A stretch of 64,000 nucleotides of DNA from Scytolyngbya sp. HA4215-MV1 (GCA_019359045.1 JAHHIA010000002.1:631234-695233); one strand, 5' to 3'; shown: positions 29,156 to 38,266, numbered from the stretch's first letter. Notes: generated by a model not told the origin, from the sequence alone. Numbers and translations are program-made.

Positions 29156-30205
29156 ATGGGATCGACTCAGGCACGGATTGCAGTTGACGCGATGGGCGGG
29201 GACAATGCCCCTGCCGAAATTGTTGCTGGAGCTTTAAGAGCACGGGAAGAATTGGGTGTCGAGGTGCTGCTAGTCGGTAACCCGGAGCAAATCCAGGCAT
29301 CGGTAAAACACCACGCAAACTTCTCCCAAATTGAAATTGTGCCGGCGGAAGGCACGATCGAGATGCACGAAGAACCGTTGGGGGCGCTCCGGCGTAAACC
29401 CAAGGCTTCGATTAATGTGGCGATGGATCTCGTCAAGCAGAAACGAGCAGATGCGGTGGTTTCTGCGGGACACTCCGGTGCTGCGATGGCAGCAGCCCTA
29501 TTGCGCTTGGGGCGGTTGTCCGGGATCGATCGCCCTGCGATCGGGGCTGTTTTGCCCACCATGATTGCTGGCAAACCTGTCCTCATTCTGGATGTCGGGG
29601 CAAATGTAGACTGTCGCCCTAAGTTTTTAGAGCAGTTTGCAGTAATGGGATCGATCTACTCTCAGCATGTGCTGGGAACGGTTGATCCAAAAATTGGGCT
29701 ACTCAATATTGGGGAAGAAACCACAAAGGGCAATGAACTAGCGGTTCGCACCCATGAAATGCTCCAGGAAAATACCCAGATCTCCTTTATTGGCAATGCT
29801 GAAGGGCGGGATGTGCTCTCAGGGCATTTTGATGTCATTGTCTGCGATGGGTTCGTTGGCAATGTATTGCTCAAGTTTGCGGAAGCTGTTGGCGAAGTCG
29901 CCCTCCAAATTCTTCGAGAGGAGTTACCTCAAGGGTTGAATGGCAAACTAGGCGTGACCTTGCTAAAGCCGAATTTGAAACGGATTAAGCAACGCATGGA
30001 TCATGCTGAGCATGGCGGTGGATTGCTGCTCGGTGTGGCTGGGGTTTGCATTATTAGTCATGGAAGTTCTCAAGCACCCTCCATTTTTAATGCCATTCGT
30101 TTGGCGAAAGAGGCAACGGATCATCAGGTACTTGAGTTAATTCAATCTCGTTACCAGAAGGGTGTGAAGGAGCCAGCCATGGGTGAAGTGAGGGCAGAAG
30201 AGTGA
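29156..30205 (+). CDS. plsX: Phosphate acyltransferase PlsX
   Basis: PlsX converts acyl-ACP to acyl-phosphate for phosphatidic acid synthesis at the membrane surface. The 349-residue protein shows the family pattern: IAVDAMGGDNAPAEIVAGAL at the start, then SAGHSGAAMAAALLRLGRL, PAIGAVLPTM, LLNIGEETTKGNEL, VCDGFVGNVLLKFAEA and the C-terminal HAEHGGGLLLGVAGVCIISH glycine-rich region. fabH follows with a GTGA stop-start overlap, so the two form the usual cyanobacterial plsX-fabH operon. Confidence 0.96.
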   Translation: MGSTQARIAVDAMGGDNAPAEIVAGALRAREELGVEVLLVGNPEQIQASVKHHANFSQIEIVPAEGTIEMHEEPLGALRRKPKASINVAMDLVKQKRADAVVSAGHSGAAMAAALLRLGRLSGIDRPAIGAVLPTMIAGKPVLILDVGANVDCRPKFLEQFAVMGSIYSQHVLGTVDPKIGLLNIGEETTKGNELAVRTHEMLQENTQISFIGNAEGRDVLSGHFDVIVCDGFVGNVLLKFAEAVGEVALQILREELPQGLNGKLGVTLLKPNLKRIKQRMDHAEHGGGLLLGVAGVCIISHGSSQAPSIFNAIRLAKEATDHQVLELIQSRYQKGVKEPAMGEVRAEE

Positions 30206-31236
30206 GCAGCGAAGATGCCATGGAGCCGATGTCAGCGCAATTTTTTACAGGCTTAGGCGTTGCCATTACGGGAAGTGGCTCAGCCACGCCAGAAACCAAT
30301 TTGGACAACGCTGCTTTGAGCCAAATTGTGGAAACGTCGGATGAGTGGATCTCAACTCGCACGGGGATTCGACAACGGCGGCTGTCCAGTGCCTACGGGT
30401 CGCTGAACGAGATTGCCGCTCAGGCTGCCCAAAATGCACTGGAGATGGCAGGCGTTAGCCCGCAAGAGGTGGATCTGATCATTCTGGCAACTTCTACGCC
30501 GGATGATTTGTTTGGCACTGCCTGTCTGGTACAGGCACGGCTGGGAGCCACGAAGGCGGTGGCGTTTGATCTTACGGCAGCTTGTTCGGGCTTCGTGTTT
30601 GGGCTGGTAACAGCAGCCCAGTTTATCCGCACAGGGGTTTACCAAACGATCGTGCTGATTGGGGCAGATGTGCTGTCCCGTTGGGTGGATTGGGGCGATC
30701 GTCGCACCTGTGTGTTGTTTGGCGATGGGGCGGGAGCTGTGGTGATCCAGGCAAATGCTCGCGATCGGCTACTGGGGTTTGAGTTGCGGAGTGACGGCAG
30801 CCAAAACGCTTCGCTAACCCTGGCATATCAAGGGCAGGCGCATCCGTTGCTAGAAAATTTGGCGATCGCCCAGGGAACTTTTTCGCCCATCGGTATGAAT
30901 GGTCAAGAGGTGTATCGCTTTGCTGCCAGACAGGTGCCAGAAGTGATTGAAAAGGCGCTGTTTCGTGCCAATCTCAGTGTTGAACAAATAGATTGGCTAT
31001 TACTGCACCAGGCAAACCAACGAATTTTAGATGCGGTGGCTCAGCGATTAAAAATACCCAATGAGAAGGTGATTAGCAATTTGGCGAATTATGGGAATAC
31101 TTCGGCTGCTTCAATTCCGCTAGCACTGGATGAAGCGGTGCGCCAGGGCAAAGTGCAAGCGAATCATATTATTGCCTCTTCTGGCTTTGGCGCAGGGCTG
31201 AGTTGGGGATCAGCAATTTTTCAGTGGGGCAGGTAG
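30202..31236 (+). CDS. fabH: Beta-ketoacyl-ACP synthase III
   Basis: FabH condenses acetyl-CoA with malonyl-ACP to start fatty acid synthesis. The catalytic triad is visible: Cys in FDLTAACSGFVFGL, His in LLLHQANQRILD and Asn in NYGNTSAASIPL. The C-terminus SSGFGAGLSWGSAIFQW is family-typical. The 344-residue frame starts with GTG at 30202, overlapping the plsX stop; ATG codons at 30220 and 30229 (MSAQFFTGLG) give the more usual FabH length of about 335 and may be the true starts. fabD, often the next gene in cyanobacteria, is not found downstream; instead there is a repeat and murD. Confidence 0.95.
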   Translation: MSSEDAMEPMSAQFFTGLGVAITGSGSATPETNLDNAALSQIVETSDEWISTRTGIRQRRLSSAYGSLNEIAAQAAQNALEMAGVSPQEVDLIILATSTPDDLFGTACLVQARLGATKAVAFDLTAACSGFVFGLVTAAQFIRTGVYQTIVLIGADVLSRWVDWGDRRTCVLFGDGAGAVVIQANARDRLLGFELRSDGSQNASLTLAYQGQAHPLLENLAIAQGTFSPIGMNGQEVYRFAARQVPEVIEKALFRANLSVEQIDWLLLHQANQRILDAVAQRLKIPNEKVISNLANYGNTSAASIPLALDEAVRQGKVQANHIIASSGFGAGLSWGSAIFQWGR

Positions 31237-31339
31237 GATTGAGCCAATTTTCGGTTTAGGGTATGACATGGATAGGGGTGTAAGGCGTTATGCCCTTAGA
31301 GGATGTTTTAAAAGTCCTTTCGCAAGTAGCAACAGACAC

Positions 31340-31413
31340 GATCCCCCCAAATCCCCCTTACAAAGGGGGACTTTGAGGCTGATCCCCCTTTGTAAGGGGA
31401 GCTAGGGGGGATC
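31340..31413. repeat. G/C-run inverted repeat of the GATCCCCC..AAATCCCCC family
   Basis: It lies between fabH and murD. The left half GATCCCCCCAAATCCCCCTT and the right half ending AAGGGGAGCTAGGGGGGATC are inverted copies, so the 74 bp can fold into one long stem. The left half continues ACAAAGGGGGACTTTGA, which matches the reverse complement of the repeat at 6211-6272. It may act as a terminator for plsX-fabH, though no T-run follows. Confidence 0.75.
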
Positions 31414-31484
31414 TCTGAGTGATCAACATCACACACAGCGAACACCTTTTCAAACACCCCCTTACAGTTGGTTGAGGATATCCT

Positions 31485-32849
31485 ATGGGCAACGCTTTTG
31501 TAATTGGTCTCGGCAAGTCGGGAGTGGCTGCGGCACGACTGTTAAACCGAGAAGGTTGGCAGGTCACGGTGAGCGATCGCGGCACTTCTGCAACCTTGCA
31601 ACAACAGCAGCAGGAGCTGGGAACAGAGGGGATTCTGGTCAAACTGGGTCATTCGTTTGCCCCCACCACCTCTAGTGAGGCTGATTTGGTGGTCGTTAGC
31701 CCGGGTGTGCCCTGGGATATTCCAGGTTTGATCCAAGCACGTGCCTTGGGCATCCCTACGATCGGTGAAACAGAACTGGCATGGCAGCATTTGCAGACAA
31801 TTCCTTGGGTGGGGATTACGGGTACCAATGGTAAAACGACGACGACAATGTTGATTGCTGCTATCTTCCAGGCAGCCGGTTTTTATGCTCCCGCATTTGG
31901 CAATATTGGCTATGCTGCCTGCGAAGTTTTGCTGGCAGCGCGTCAACCGGATTGGGCGATCGCGGAACTCAGTAGCTACCAGATCGAGTCGTCGCCTTCG
32001 ATCGCGCCACAGATTGCCGTTTGGACGACCTTTACACCCGACCACCTCAGCCGCCATAAAACGCTAGAGAACTACGCTAATCTCAAAGCCTATCTGCTCC
32101 GCCAAGCAAAATATCAGGTTTTCAATGGCGATGATCCTTATCTGCATCAGTTAGGGAAATCGGGCAATGCTCCTATCCGTCCAGATGCTTGCTGGACTAG
32201 TGTTCAGGGTAAAGCCGCGCTATTGGGCGATCCTGATCTGGGGGTTTACATCGAAGATGGCTGGGTCAGAACCACCAAAGAACTGATTTTGCCTACCAAT
32301 TTACTCAAAATGCCCGGTGCCCACAATCGACAAAATTTACTGATGGCGGTGGCAGTGGCACGCTTGGCAGGCATCGAAAAAAACGCGATTGCTGAGGCAA
32401 TGGCTGCTTTTTCAGGGGTGCCTCATCGGTTGGAGCAGATTCTTACTTGGCAAGGCATCGACTTCATTAATGACAGCAAAGCCACCAATTATGATGCAGC
32501 GGAAGTAGGCTTAGCCGCTGTCTCCAACCCAGCCATCCTGATTGCTGGTGGAGAAGCGAAAGTGGGGGATGATACCCGTTGGCTGCAAACGATTCACACC
32601 CAGACAGTAGCTGTTTTGCTAATTGGCAGTGCGGCGCCTGCATTCGCTCAGCGCTTGGATCAAATCGGGTATGCTGCCTATGAAATCGTTGAAACGATGG
32701 AACGGGCAGTGCAGCGATCGACGGAGCTTGCGCCCCGACTTGGGGCTAAGGTGGTGTTACTATCCCCTGCTTGTGCCAGCTTTGATCAGTATCCCAATTT
32801 TGAGCAACGGGGAGAGCATTTCCGTCAGCTCTGCTTGAGCCTACTTTAA
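31485..32849 (+). CDS. murD: UDP-N-acetylmuramoyl-L-alanine--D-glutamate ligase
   Basis: MurD adds D-glutamate to UDP-MurNAc-L-Ala in the cytoplasm during peptidoglycan synthesis. Domains: an N-terminal UDP-binding Rossmann fold ([16 protein letters not shown]); the central ATPase with [19 protein letters not shown] near 112, AELSSYQIE and TPDHLSRH; and a C-terminal Mur-ligase domain with [18 protein letters not shown] and [20 protein letters not shown], all diagnostic for MurD. Length 454 is normal. The ATG at 31485 follows GGATATCCT without a strong ribosome-binding site. Other mur genes are not nearby. Confidence 0.96.
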   Translation: MGNAFVIGLGKSGVAAARLLNREGWQVTVSDRGTSATLQQQQQELGTEGILVKLGHSFAPTTSSEADLVVVSPGVPWDIPGLIQARALGIPTIGETELAWQHLQTIPWVGITGTNGKTTTTMLIAAIFQAAGFYAPAFGNIGYAACEVLLAARQPDWAIAELSSYQIESSPSIAPQIAVWTTFTPDHLSRHKTLENYANLKAYLLRQAKYQVFNGDDPYLHQLGKSGNAPIRPDACWTSVQGKAALLGDPDLGVYIEDGWVRTTKELILPTNLLKMPGAHNRQNLLMAVAVARLAGIEKNAIAEAMAAFSGVPHRLEQILTWQGIDFINDSKATNYDAAEVGLAAVSNPAILIAGGEAKVGDDTRWLQTIHTQTVAVLLIGSAAPAFAQRLDQIGYAAYEIVETMERAVQRSTELAPRLGAKVVLLSPACASFDQYPNFEQRGEHFRQLCLSLL

Positions 32850-32964
32850 GACGCTCGTTGTGCTCAGAATGAACGCCTTCTCTGTCAAGTCAGAGGGCTT
32901 TGCAATTCGCTGAAGGTTACTCCTTAGATTTTGGACAATTGACTTTAGACTGGATTGACATTCT

Positions 32965-33999
32965 CTAGAGCGCGTAAACCTGTCCGTCAATTAAGAGGCG
33001 AGTAATTCCCTTCGCTTGCAGATGGGAGGAGGTTTTTTGCAAAACTCGCCCATCTGGCACTTTAATTACTCTTTGAGTGCGGTGATTAGAAAACCGTTTG
33101 GCAACTCGATGATTGTCGAACACCGGCAGCGTCTTTGCCTGAATCTCTTCAGTTGGAATTTGCCCCAAATCGGCAAACTCTCGCAGTGGACGGGCAACTA
33201 ACTCAGCAGTGCGATCAACCACCAGATAGCAGGGACGCGGAATAGCAGCATCGGCAAGCGGCAAAACCTTAACAAAAGTTTCTGCTCGAATGTGAAGTGA
33301 TCTGAGATCAGGAGCCTCATCGTCCTCATCAGTCAGAGCGACATCATCGTCCAGATCATCATCCAGATCATCCTCGTCGTCCTCATCCTCTAAATCGTCC
33401 TCATCCTCTAGATCCAAAAGGTCGGTTTCTTGATCCAGCAACGTTTCCTCTATCAACTCTTCGGCAACGGCTGCGGTTTTGTAGGGTTTTTCTGCTTCTT
33501 CAGCTTTGAGGGGGATCGACAGTTGCGCCAAGGCAGCATCGAGTTCTAACTGGGCTTCAGCGATCGACTCAAACGTCACCTCCGAACGCTTACGAGAGCG
33601 CTTGCGAGAAGTCTCTTCAGGGGCACTGGGAGGTGATATCGCAGGTTTGCTAATTTCTTCTTCCAGCGATCGCGATGGCGCTGATCTCAACTTAGGCGGT
33701 GCAATTTTAGGTTGGGTTGGGATTTCCACCAGCACTGGCGCTGCTTCCGCAGGTTTGCTCACTGGGGCTGCCGCCGCAGTCGATTCAGCCAGGGGAGCGT
33801 CAGAAGCCGTTCGTGCAACTCTTTTTTGCTGAATCAGTGATTCATACTCTTGCTCAGACAGTTGACTTTTGAGCAGTCGGCTGATGGTCGTATTGCTCAC
33901 GCCATAGCGACCAGCCAAGGTCGAAGTTGTCTCGCCTGTTTGCCGATACAGGTGAAGAATATCTTGAATGTCGGAATCAGTTAGCTTTCTGGGAGTCAT
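32965..33999 (-). CDS. Helix-turn-helix protein with acidic linker
   Basis: A 344-residue protein. Residues 1-60 form a Hin/Xre-like helix-turn-helix (LTDSDIQDILHLYRQTGETT, then LAGRYGVSNTTISRLLKSQL), which suggests DNA binding. The middle is low complexity, first Ala/Pro/Ser-rich with several Lys/Arg, then a long Asp/Glu run (about residues 196-230). The C-terminal ~110 residues form a compact domain (PRPCYLVVDRTAELVARPLR, RFSNHRTQRVIKVPDGRVLQ, GITRLLIDGQVYAL). I recognise the layout as widespread in cyanobacteria but know no function. It stands alone, convergent with murD. Confidence 0.75.
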   Translation of the reverse strand: MTPRKLTDSDIQDILHLYRQTGETTSTLAGRYGVSNTTISRLLKSQLSEQEYESLIQQKRVARTASDAPLAESTAAAAPVSKPAEAAPVLVEIPTQPKIAPPKLRSAPSRSLEEEISKPAISPPSAPEETSRKRSRKRSEVTFESIAEAQLELDAALAQLSIPLKAEEAEKPYKTAAVAEELIEETLLDQETDLLDLEDEDDLEDEDDEDDLDDDLDDDVALTDEDDEAPDLRSLHIRAETFVKVLPLADAAIPRPCYLVVDRTAELVARPLREFADLGQIPTEEIQAKTLPVFDNHRVAKRFSNHRTQRVIKVPDGRVLQKTSSHLQAKGITRLLIDGQVYAL

Positions 34000-34156
34000 G
34001 CCGGGGATTTAGCAAACAGGCGTATTCATTCTATAAGCTGTTGCCAGCTTAATTTCAGTTTTGCAAGAAAGAAACTCATGTTTTAATGCTCAATTCTTTC
34101 ATCAAGCATCAAAACACTAACCTTATCTTGACTTAAATCTTGAGGATTGGGTGAAA

Positions 34157-35245
34157 TTACGATCGTCTACGACTTGTCCGTCGAGAACGACTGGATAAGT
34201 CATACTCCAGTGCTGCCCCAACCCCAAACAAAACCGCGCTAAATACCCAAAAAACTTCGGGTAACCCCCCACTTTGATAGTTCTGCAAATTACTGGTTGC
34301 GTACTTAAACCAGATATCCGCGATATAGAGAGAGAAGGCCGCCGCCGCAATCACCTTCCAGGATTGGGAGAATCTGCCTCCCCAAAATGCGAGGAGCAGC
34401 GTGGTGGCAATGACCAGCAAGCAAACATCCCCAACCACATACAGCCAATCCAGAATTGGTTTCAGGGGCCTCAGGGCGTCTTCCAAACTGCTTGCCCATG
34501 CAGGCACCGGTTTCTCAGGCTCTGCTGATGGTGCTCCTGGGGCTGGGCTAGCTTGCCCTTTCACAGGCGCAGTGGATGGATGAACACCTTTAGGCTTGGC
34601 TACCGAAGGTTTGGGGCTAGCTTTAACTGCTGGAGTCGTGGCTTTGGCTGAGGGCTTTACTGGCGCAGTAGGGGTCGCCTGAGCGATCGCTGGAGCCTCT
34701 AACCACAATTGGGAAGATGGCACCGGTTCCGCAGCGGGTTTGCTCAACGAAAGTGCCAAGGCAACCCCAACAATGGCAATGCCACCGACCGTCAACCATT
34801 GCCAAAGTAGCAAATTTAGCCGCCGTGAAATGACTGCCAGCGCCATTCCCCAGGTCAAGAAAATGTAGGTCAGAACAAAGAAAAAATCACCCGGTGAAAC
34901 GTCTGGCTCAATGCCCAGCACCAGTTCCCAATAACTGAAGAGAGTACTACCGATGCCGTAGAATAACATGCCCAAGCCAATGCCTAGCCAGACACTGCGT
35001 CCACTCACAATTTGAGAACTGCGATAGTTTCGGAAGCACAATGCTGCTGCAGCAAAAAAAGCGACAATCTCAAAAATCGAGGTTCCCCACGAGTACCAAA
35101 CGGGTCGAGACTGTCCGGGTGGGGTTGCACTGAATAGTAGAAAGAACAGTAGTGCTAGTACTGCCCAGGCAATTTCAGCCAGAATGATCATCTGGACTGA
35201 AGGAAATGATTTAGAACCGGATGACTTATCCACGGAGCCGCTCAT
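34157..35245 (-). CDS. Multi-pass membrane protein with Pro/Ala/Lys-rich central linker
   Basis: A 362-residue protein of unknown function. The N-terminal half has about five membrane helices (IILAEIAWAVLALLFFLLF; IFEIVAFFAAAALCF; WLGIGLGMLFYGIG; FFFVLTYIFLTWGMALAVI; WLTVGGIAIVGVALAL). Then comes a ~90-residue linker rich in Pro, Ala, Lys and Ser (about 180-265), and about three more helices (VGDVCLLVIATTLLLAFWGG; VFWVFSAVLFGVGAAL). It ends in a basic tail (SSRSRRTSRRRS), which should be cytoplasmic. No enzymatic motif was seen. The linker may be periplasmic or cytoplasmic, depending on helix count. Confidence 0.7.
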   Translation of the reverse strand: MSGSVDKSSGSKSFPSVQMIILAEIAWAVLALLFFLLFSATPPGQSRPVWYSWGTSIFEIVAFFAAAALCFRNYRSSQIVSGRSVWLGIGLGMLFYGIGSTLFSYWELVLGIEPDVSPGDFFFVLTYIFLTWGMALAVISRRLNLLLWQWLTVGGIAIVGVALALSLSKPAAEPVPSSQLWLEAPAIAQATPTAPVKPSAKATTPAVKASPKPSVAKPKGVHPSTAPVKGQASPAPGAPSAEPEKPVPAWASSLEDALRPLKPILDWLYVVGDVCLLVIATTLLLAFWGGRFSQSWKVIAAAAFSLYIADIWFKYATSNLQNYQSGGLPEVFWVFSAVLFGVGAALEYDLSSRSRRTSRRRS

Positions 35246-35451
35246 AGAAATTTCAAAGAAAGGGCTGGCAAGAAAATAGGAAGCCAGTTAAGCAGTCACA
35301 AAACACAATTTTACGCATGGGGCGCAAATTGGGAAGAAAATCAGGCGTTTATCAAACATTTCTTCAAGCAATTTGCTGGTTTTATCCTTTTACAAAATTC
35401 TTGCCGAAAATAACGGAGAGCCTCTGAAATGTAATGAGTCTTCCCAGCGGC

Positions 35452-36114
35452 TCATTTCCAAAGTTTACCCAGAGGAGATTGCTTAAGCCAATTTAAGAAC
35501 TGGTTGCGATCGGCGGCGGGTAAATCTTGCAATAACTCACCAACCTGCTCAGCAAAACTGGTATTCCCAAAATATCGCTTACCGATGCGATGAAGTTCTT
35601 GCAGCAACGTATTGAGATGGTGTTCTTGCCAGTTGGGCACCTGCCCAGACTGTAAAGGATCGGCTGTCAGTAAATATTTCACTGCATCAGGGGTCTCTGC
35701 CTGGGGAAACCGCCATTGCTTCATCACCTCAGTGATATCTTTTTGGAAACCAGTGGCTTGTTTCGCACCAAATAAGTCTTCAATATCGAGGTAGACGGCT
35801 TGCAGGATGAGCAAACAAGCCTGGGTCAATCCTGGCGGTGATTCCCCACTTGCTGCAGCATCTGTTTCAATCTGATCCAGCCGAATCTTCCCCCACACAC
35901 TGTAGCGCTCTGGCTCTTCTAACAGAACGCAGGCTTTGCCCTGGTTGTCTGTCAAGTCGCGCCAAAAAGCTTTGGCATCCTCTTCCTGGCTGGCATTAAA
36001 GACACTAATCAGCCGGAATGTCTGTCCCTGATAGGTAAGAATCGGAATTTGTTGGTCCTTTTTAGGATGCTGGACGTTTGAGATTTCAACATCCTGCCTT
36101 TTCAGAATAAACAT
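35452..36114 (-). CDS. Conserved cyanobacterial protein, Npun_F0813-like
   Basis: A 220-residue soluble protein beginning MFILKRQDVEISNVQHPKKD. From memory this matches a family named after Npun_F0813 of Nostoc; I could not check it. Features: an N-terminal beta-rich half (PILTYQGQTFRLISVF, CVLLEEPERYSVWGKIRL) and a helical C-terminus (LLQELHRIGKRYFGNTSFAE). No catalytic motif. It borders the 1.2-kb gene-poor region with the DnaA boxes and is transcribed away from it. Confidence 0.65.
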   Translation of the reverse strand: MFILKRQDVEISNVQHPKKDQQIPILTYQGQTFRLISVFNASQEEDAKAFWRDLTDNQGKACVLLEEPERYSVWGKIRLDQIETDAAASGESPPGLTQACLLILQAVYLDIEDLFGAKQATGFQKDITEVMKQWRFPQAETPDAVKYLLTADPLQSGQVPNWQEHHLNTLLQELHRIGKRYFGNTSFAEQVGELLQDLPAADRNQFLNWLKQSPLGKLWK

Positions 36115-36776
36115 GACACTACCAATGAACTCCTATCAGGGCTGGGGGTGTCAGGCGGGTGAAGCACTACAGAAATTGCTCATCGGGAAAAGCCCCAGTT
36201 TAGGAGCAAGTTGCTTTGCTCATGCCGTCGTGACTAACACACTACTTTAACTAAAGCCATTGTGTGGCTTCTTTTGTACATATTATTCCCTAGCATCGGG
36301 AAGCGATCGTCCTAAGTAAATCAGGACTGATATCAATTCTGGATTCAGAAAACCCAGGGCTACATCAGGAAGCTTGAACATTCTAAAGCTTAAAGTCTGT
36401 AATATAACAGCCTCAGATTATTATTCACACCCTTCTGCCAAATCCATCGACCTTGGGACCTTTACGATTCACAACACAATTCGGTCATAAAGCCACCCCC
36501 CGCCTGCCTTCTATTAGGAGGCAGGTCAAAGACATAAACGGTCTACACCCATGCCTGAAGCCGATCCCAATGCCCGAAGACAGATTGAACAAACTGCCTT
36601 TGCTCAGTCCTATCCAGTGCTGGATAGGACTGAGCAACTTTTGCATCACCCATCATCAAAAAATCTGCTCTCAGAGCAGAATCAGTCTGATTTTGAACCC
36701 TCTCAAACAGATGTCAGCAGAGAATGAGCAGCCATCCCGCAGACAGCCGCAATTTGGCACTTCAGAAACTCCTGAC
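36115..36776. other. Gene-poor region left of the DnaA-box cluster
   Basis: It holds three inverted repeats: CCTGCCT/AGGCAGG at about 36506-36530, a perfect 18-bp pair at 36600-36637, and CTGCTC/GAGCAG near 36665-36679. A 58-codon open frame (36551-36727, MPEADPNARRQIEQTAFAQS at its start) runs through two of them. It has no clear ribosome-binding site and no recognised relatives, so it is not called as a gene. A small structured RNA is an alternative. Confidence 0.4.
36600..36637. repeat. Perfect 18-bp inverted repeat with 2-bp loop
   Basis: TTGCTCAGTCCTATCCAG (36600-36617) and CTGGATAGGACTGAGCAA (36620-36637) are exact complements separated by TG, and CTTTT follows. It could be a rho-independent terminator of a plus-strand small RNA, or a protein-binding or cruciform site near the putative origin. 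Confidence 0.8.
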
Positions 36777-37255
36777 TTTTCCACATTTTGCAATTCTTAT
36801 TTTTCGCCCAAGTTTTCCCCACGTATTCCACAGAGTTTCCACAGGTGAGTGGGATCTTTTCCACAGGTTAAGGAAAGTTTTCCACAGGGTTGAACGAGAG
36901 AATAAGGCTTTGGGGGATTGCTGGGGATTTCTTGGCTAGCACGTCCAATTCACATGGGAAAGGAATTTTTGTTTAGAAATATTACAAAAAATAGGCTGAA
37001 ACCCTTATTGTTTCGTTGAGGCGTTTTGGGTAAGCGTAGATTTGCAACATTTTGCAGCATTGACAACCCCACCCCCTCATAGCGCAGAATGATGCGACCA
37101 ACCTAAAAAGTGTCCGGCTTTTTCCACAAAGCCGCTGAAAAAACTTCGTCTGGCACGTTGCTCTCAAGCCAGGTTCATTCCTGTTCAAAGGGTGGAGTTC
37201 TGTGGGTCTATGCACAGAAATGTTTGTGCTGCCTTGTTTTCACAAGTTTTCCACA
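36777..37255 (+). other. DnaA-box cluster, putative replication origin
   Basis: Five exact TTTTCCACA boxes occur in the same orientation: 36777-36785, 36857-36865, 36878-36886, 37120-37128 and 37247-37255. One-mismatch boxes lie at 36813-36821, 36824-36832 and 36835-36843, and CTATGCACA at 37208-37216. TTTTCCACA is the DnaA box described for cyanobacteria. An AT-rich segment (about 36965-36995, TTAGAAATATTACAAAAAAT) lies between the left and right groups and could be the unwinding element. dnaA and dnaN are not in the window, so origin function is inferred from box density only. Confidence 0.6.
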
Positions 37256-37318
37256 CCTTTTTCTGTCACCCAGCCACTTCTCCTGCATTCACCTACCAAA
37301 CAAATCGAGGTTCTTATG

Positions 37319-37519
37319 ATGAACGCAACGGTTAGTATCCTGGCAGAAATTCCTGAAGGTCTTCATGATTCGCTCAGAATGTATTTGGAAACCCATCCTG
37401 ATTGGGATCACGATCGCGTCTTTGCGGCTGCGTTATCGCTCTTTTTGTTGCAGAATGGAGATTCCGATCGCCGGGCAGCACGGGTTTATCTCGACACGTT
37501 GTTCAAGCACCCAGTCTAG
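37319..37519 (+). CDS. DUF2811 small protein
   Basis: A 66-residue protein, MNATVSILAEIPEGLHDSLR, followed by YLETHPDWDHDRVFAAALSL and FLLQNG, which is the DUF2811 pattern of cyanobacterial small proteins. Function unknown; the DRVFAAALSLFL helix resembles the body of small RHH-like or helical proteins. The open frame extends upstream to 37202 through a DnaA box, but homology begins at the tandem ATG codons at 37316/37319, which were chosen. It lies directly beside the putative origin. Confidence 0.8.
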   Translation: MNATVSILAEIPEGLHDSLRMYLETHPDWDHDRVFAAALSLFLLQNGDSDRRAARVYLDTLFKHPV

Positions 37520-37524
37520 CGATC

Positions 37525-37587
37525 GTAGATTACAGATTGTGGATTTCGGATTGTAGATGACGGACTTCAAGTTGTAAATTGCAGTTT
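37525..37587. repeat. Degenerate heptamer tandem repeat array
   Basis: About nine consecutive 7-base units start just after the DUF2811 stop codon: GTAGATT, ACAGATT, GTGGATT, TCGGATT, GTAGATG, ACGGACT, TCAAGTT, GTAAATT, GCAGTTT. The first five fit a consensus close to RNRGATT. This is a short tandemly repeated repetitive sequence of the kind common in cyanobacterial spacers. Confidence 0.7.
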
Positions 37588-37653
37588 GTGTGCTGAAATC
37601 TAGAATCTTCAATCTCGGCGTTTTGATCTGCAATTTCTTGGGGGCGATTGTCC

Positions 37654-38247
37654 ATGGCTTACTCCTGGTTTAAGGCATTCCATATTGTTGGGTTTGTTTG
37701 CTGGTTCGCTGGCATGTTTTACCTGCCTCGGTTGTTTGTGTATCATGCGGAAGCAAACGAACAGCCCGAACCTGCTCGCAGCATTCTGAAAAACCAGTAT
37801 CAGATTATGGAAAAACGCCTCTACAGCATTATTATGACTCCGGCAATGCTGTTGACAATCGCCATGGCGATCGGGCTGGTCACCACAGAGCCAGATGTTT
37901 TGAAACAGCCTTGGCTGCATGTCAAGCTTGCCTGTGTCCTATTTCTACTGGGCTATCACCACTACTGCAAGCGGATTATGAAAAAACTGGCAGCAGATGA
38001 GTGTCAGATGACGGGGCAACATTTTCGCTGGTTTAATGAGCTGCCGACAATATTTTTTGTCATCGTTGTGATGCTGGCAGTGTTTAAGAATAGCCTGCCT
38101 GCCGATGGCACGACTTGGACGATTGTGGCAATGGTCGTTGCGATGGCTGTAACAATTCAGCTCTATGCCCGTAAGCGGCGTCTAGACAGAGAGCGTTTGG
38201 CTGCGGAGGCAATGAGTTCTGAAAGCCCGACTGGGGCAGGTGCTTAA
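37654..38247 (+). CDS. hemJ: Protoporphyrinogen IX oxidase HemJ
   Basis: HemJ oxidises protoporphyrinogen IX to protoporphyrin IX, the last common step of heme and chlorophyll synthesis, in the membrane. The 197-residue protein has four to five membrane helices, an early conserved His (WFKAFHIVGFVCWFAGMFYL), PRLFVYH, a basic QYQIMEKRLYSIIMTPAM loop and FRWFNELPTIFFVIVVMLAV, as in the UPF0093 family. The ATG at 37654 was preferred to the in-frame TTG at 37648 because MAYSWFKAFH is the family start. A bidirectional terminator separates it from convergent tatC. Confidence 0.93.
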   Translation: MAYSWFKAFHIVGFVCWFAGMFYLPRLFVYHAEANEQPEPARSILKNQYQIMEKRLYSIIMTPAMLLTIAMAIGLVTTEPDVLKQPWLHVKLACVLFLLGYHHYCKRIMKKLAADECQMTGQHFRWFNELPTIFFVIVVMLAVFKNSLPADGTTWTIVAMVVAMAVTIQLYARKRRLDRERLAAEAMSSESPTGAGA

Positions 38248-38266
38248 AGATTCTGAATCAGTCGAA

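Noticed and set aside
31542..32057. 171-codon minus-strand frame
   Set aside because: Antisense shadow of murD; no domain-like sequence.
36453..36848. 131-codon plus-strand frame
   Set aside because: It runs across the hairpins and DnaA boxes, has no recognisable domain and no suitable ribosome-binding site; more likely chance.
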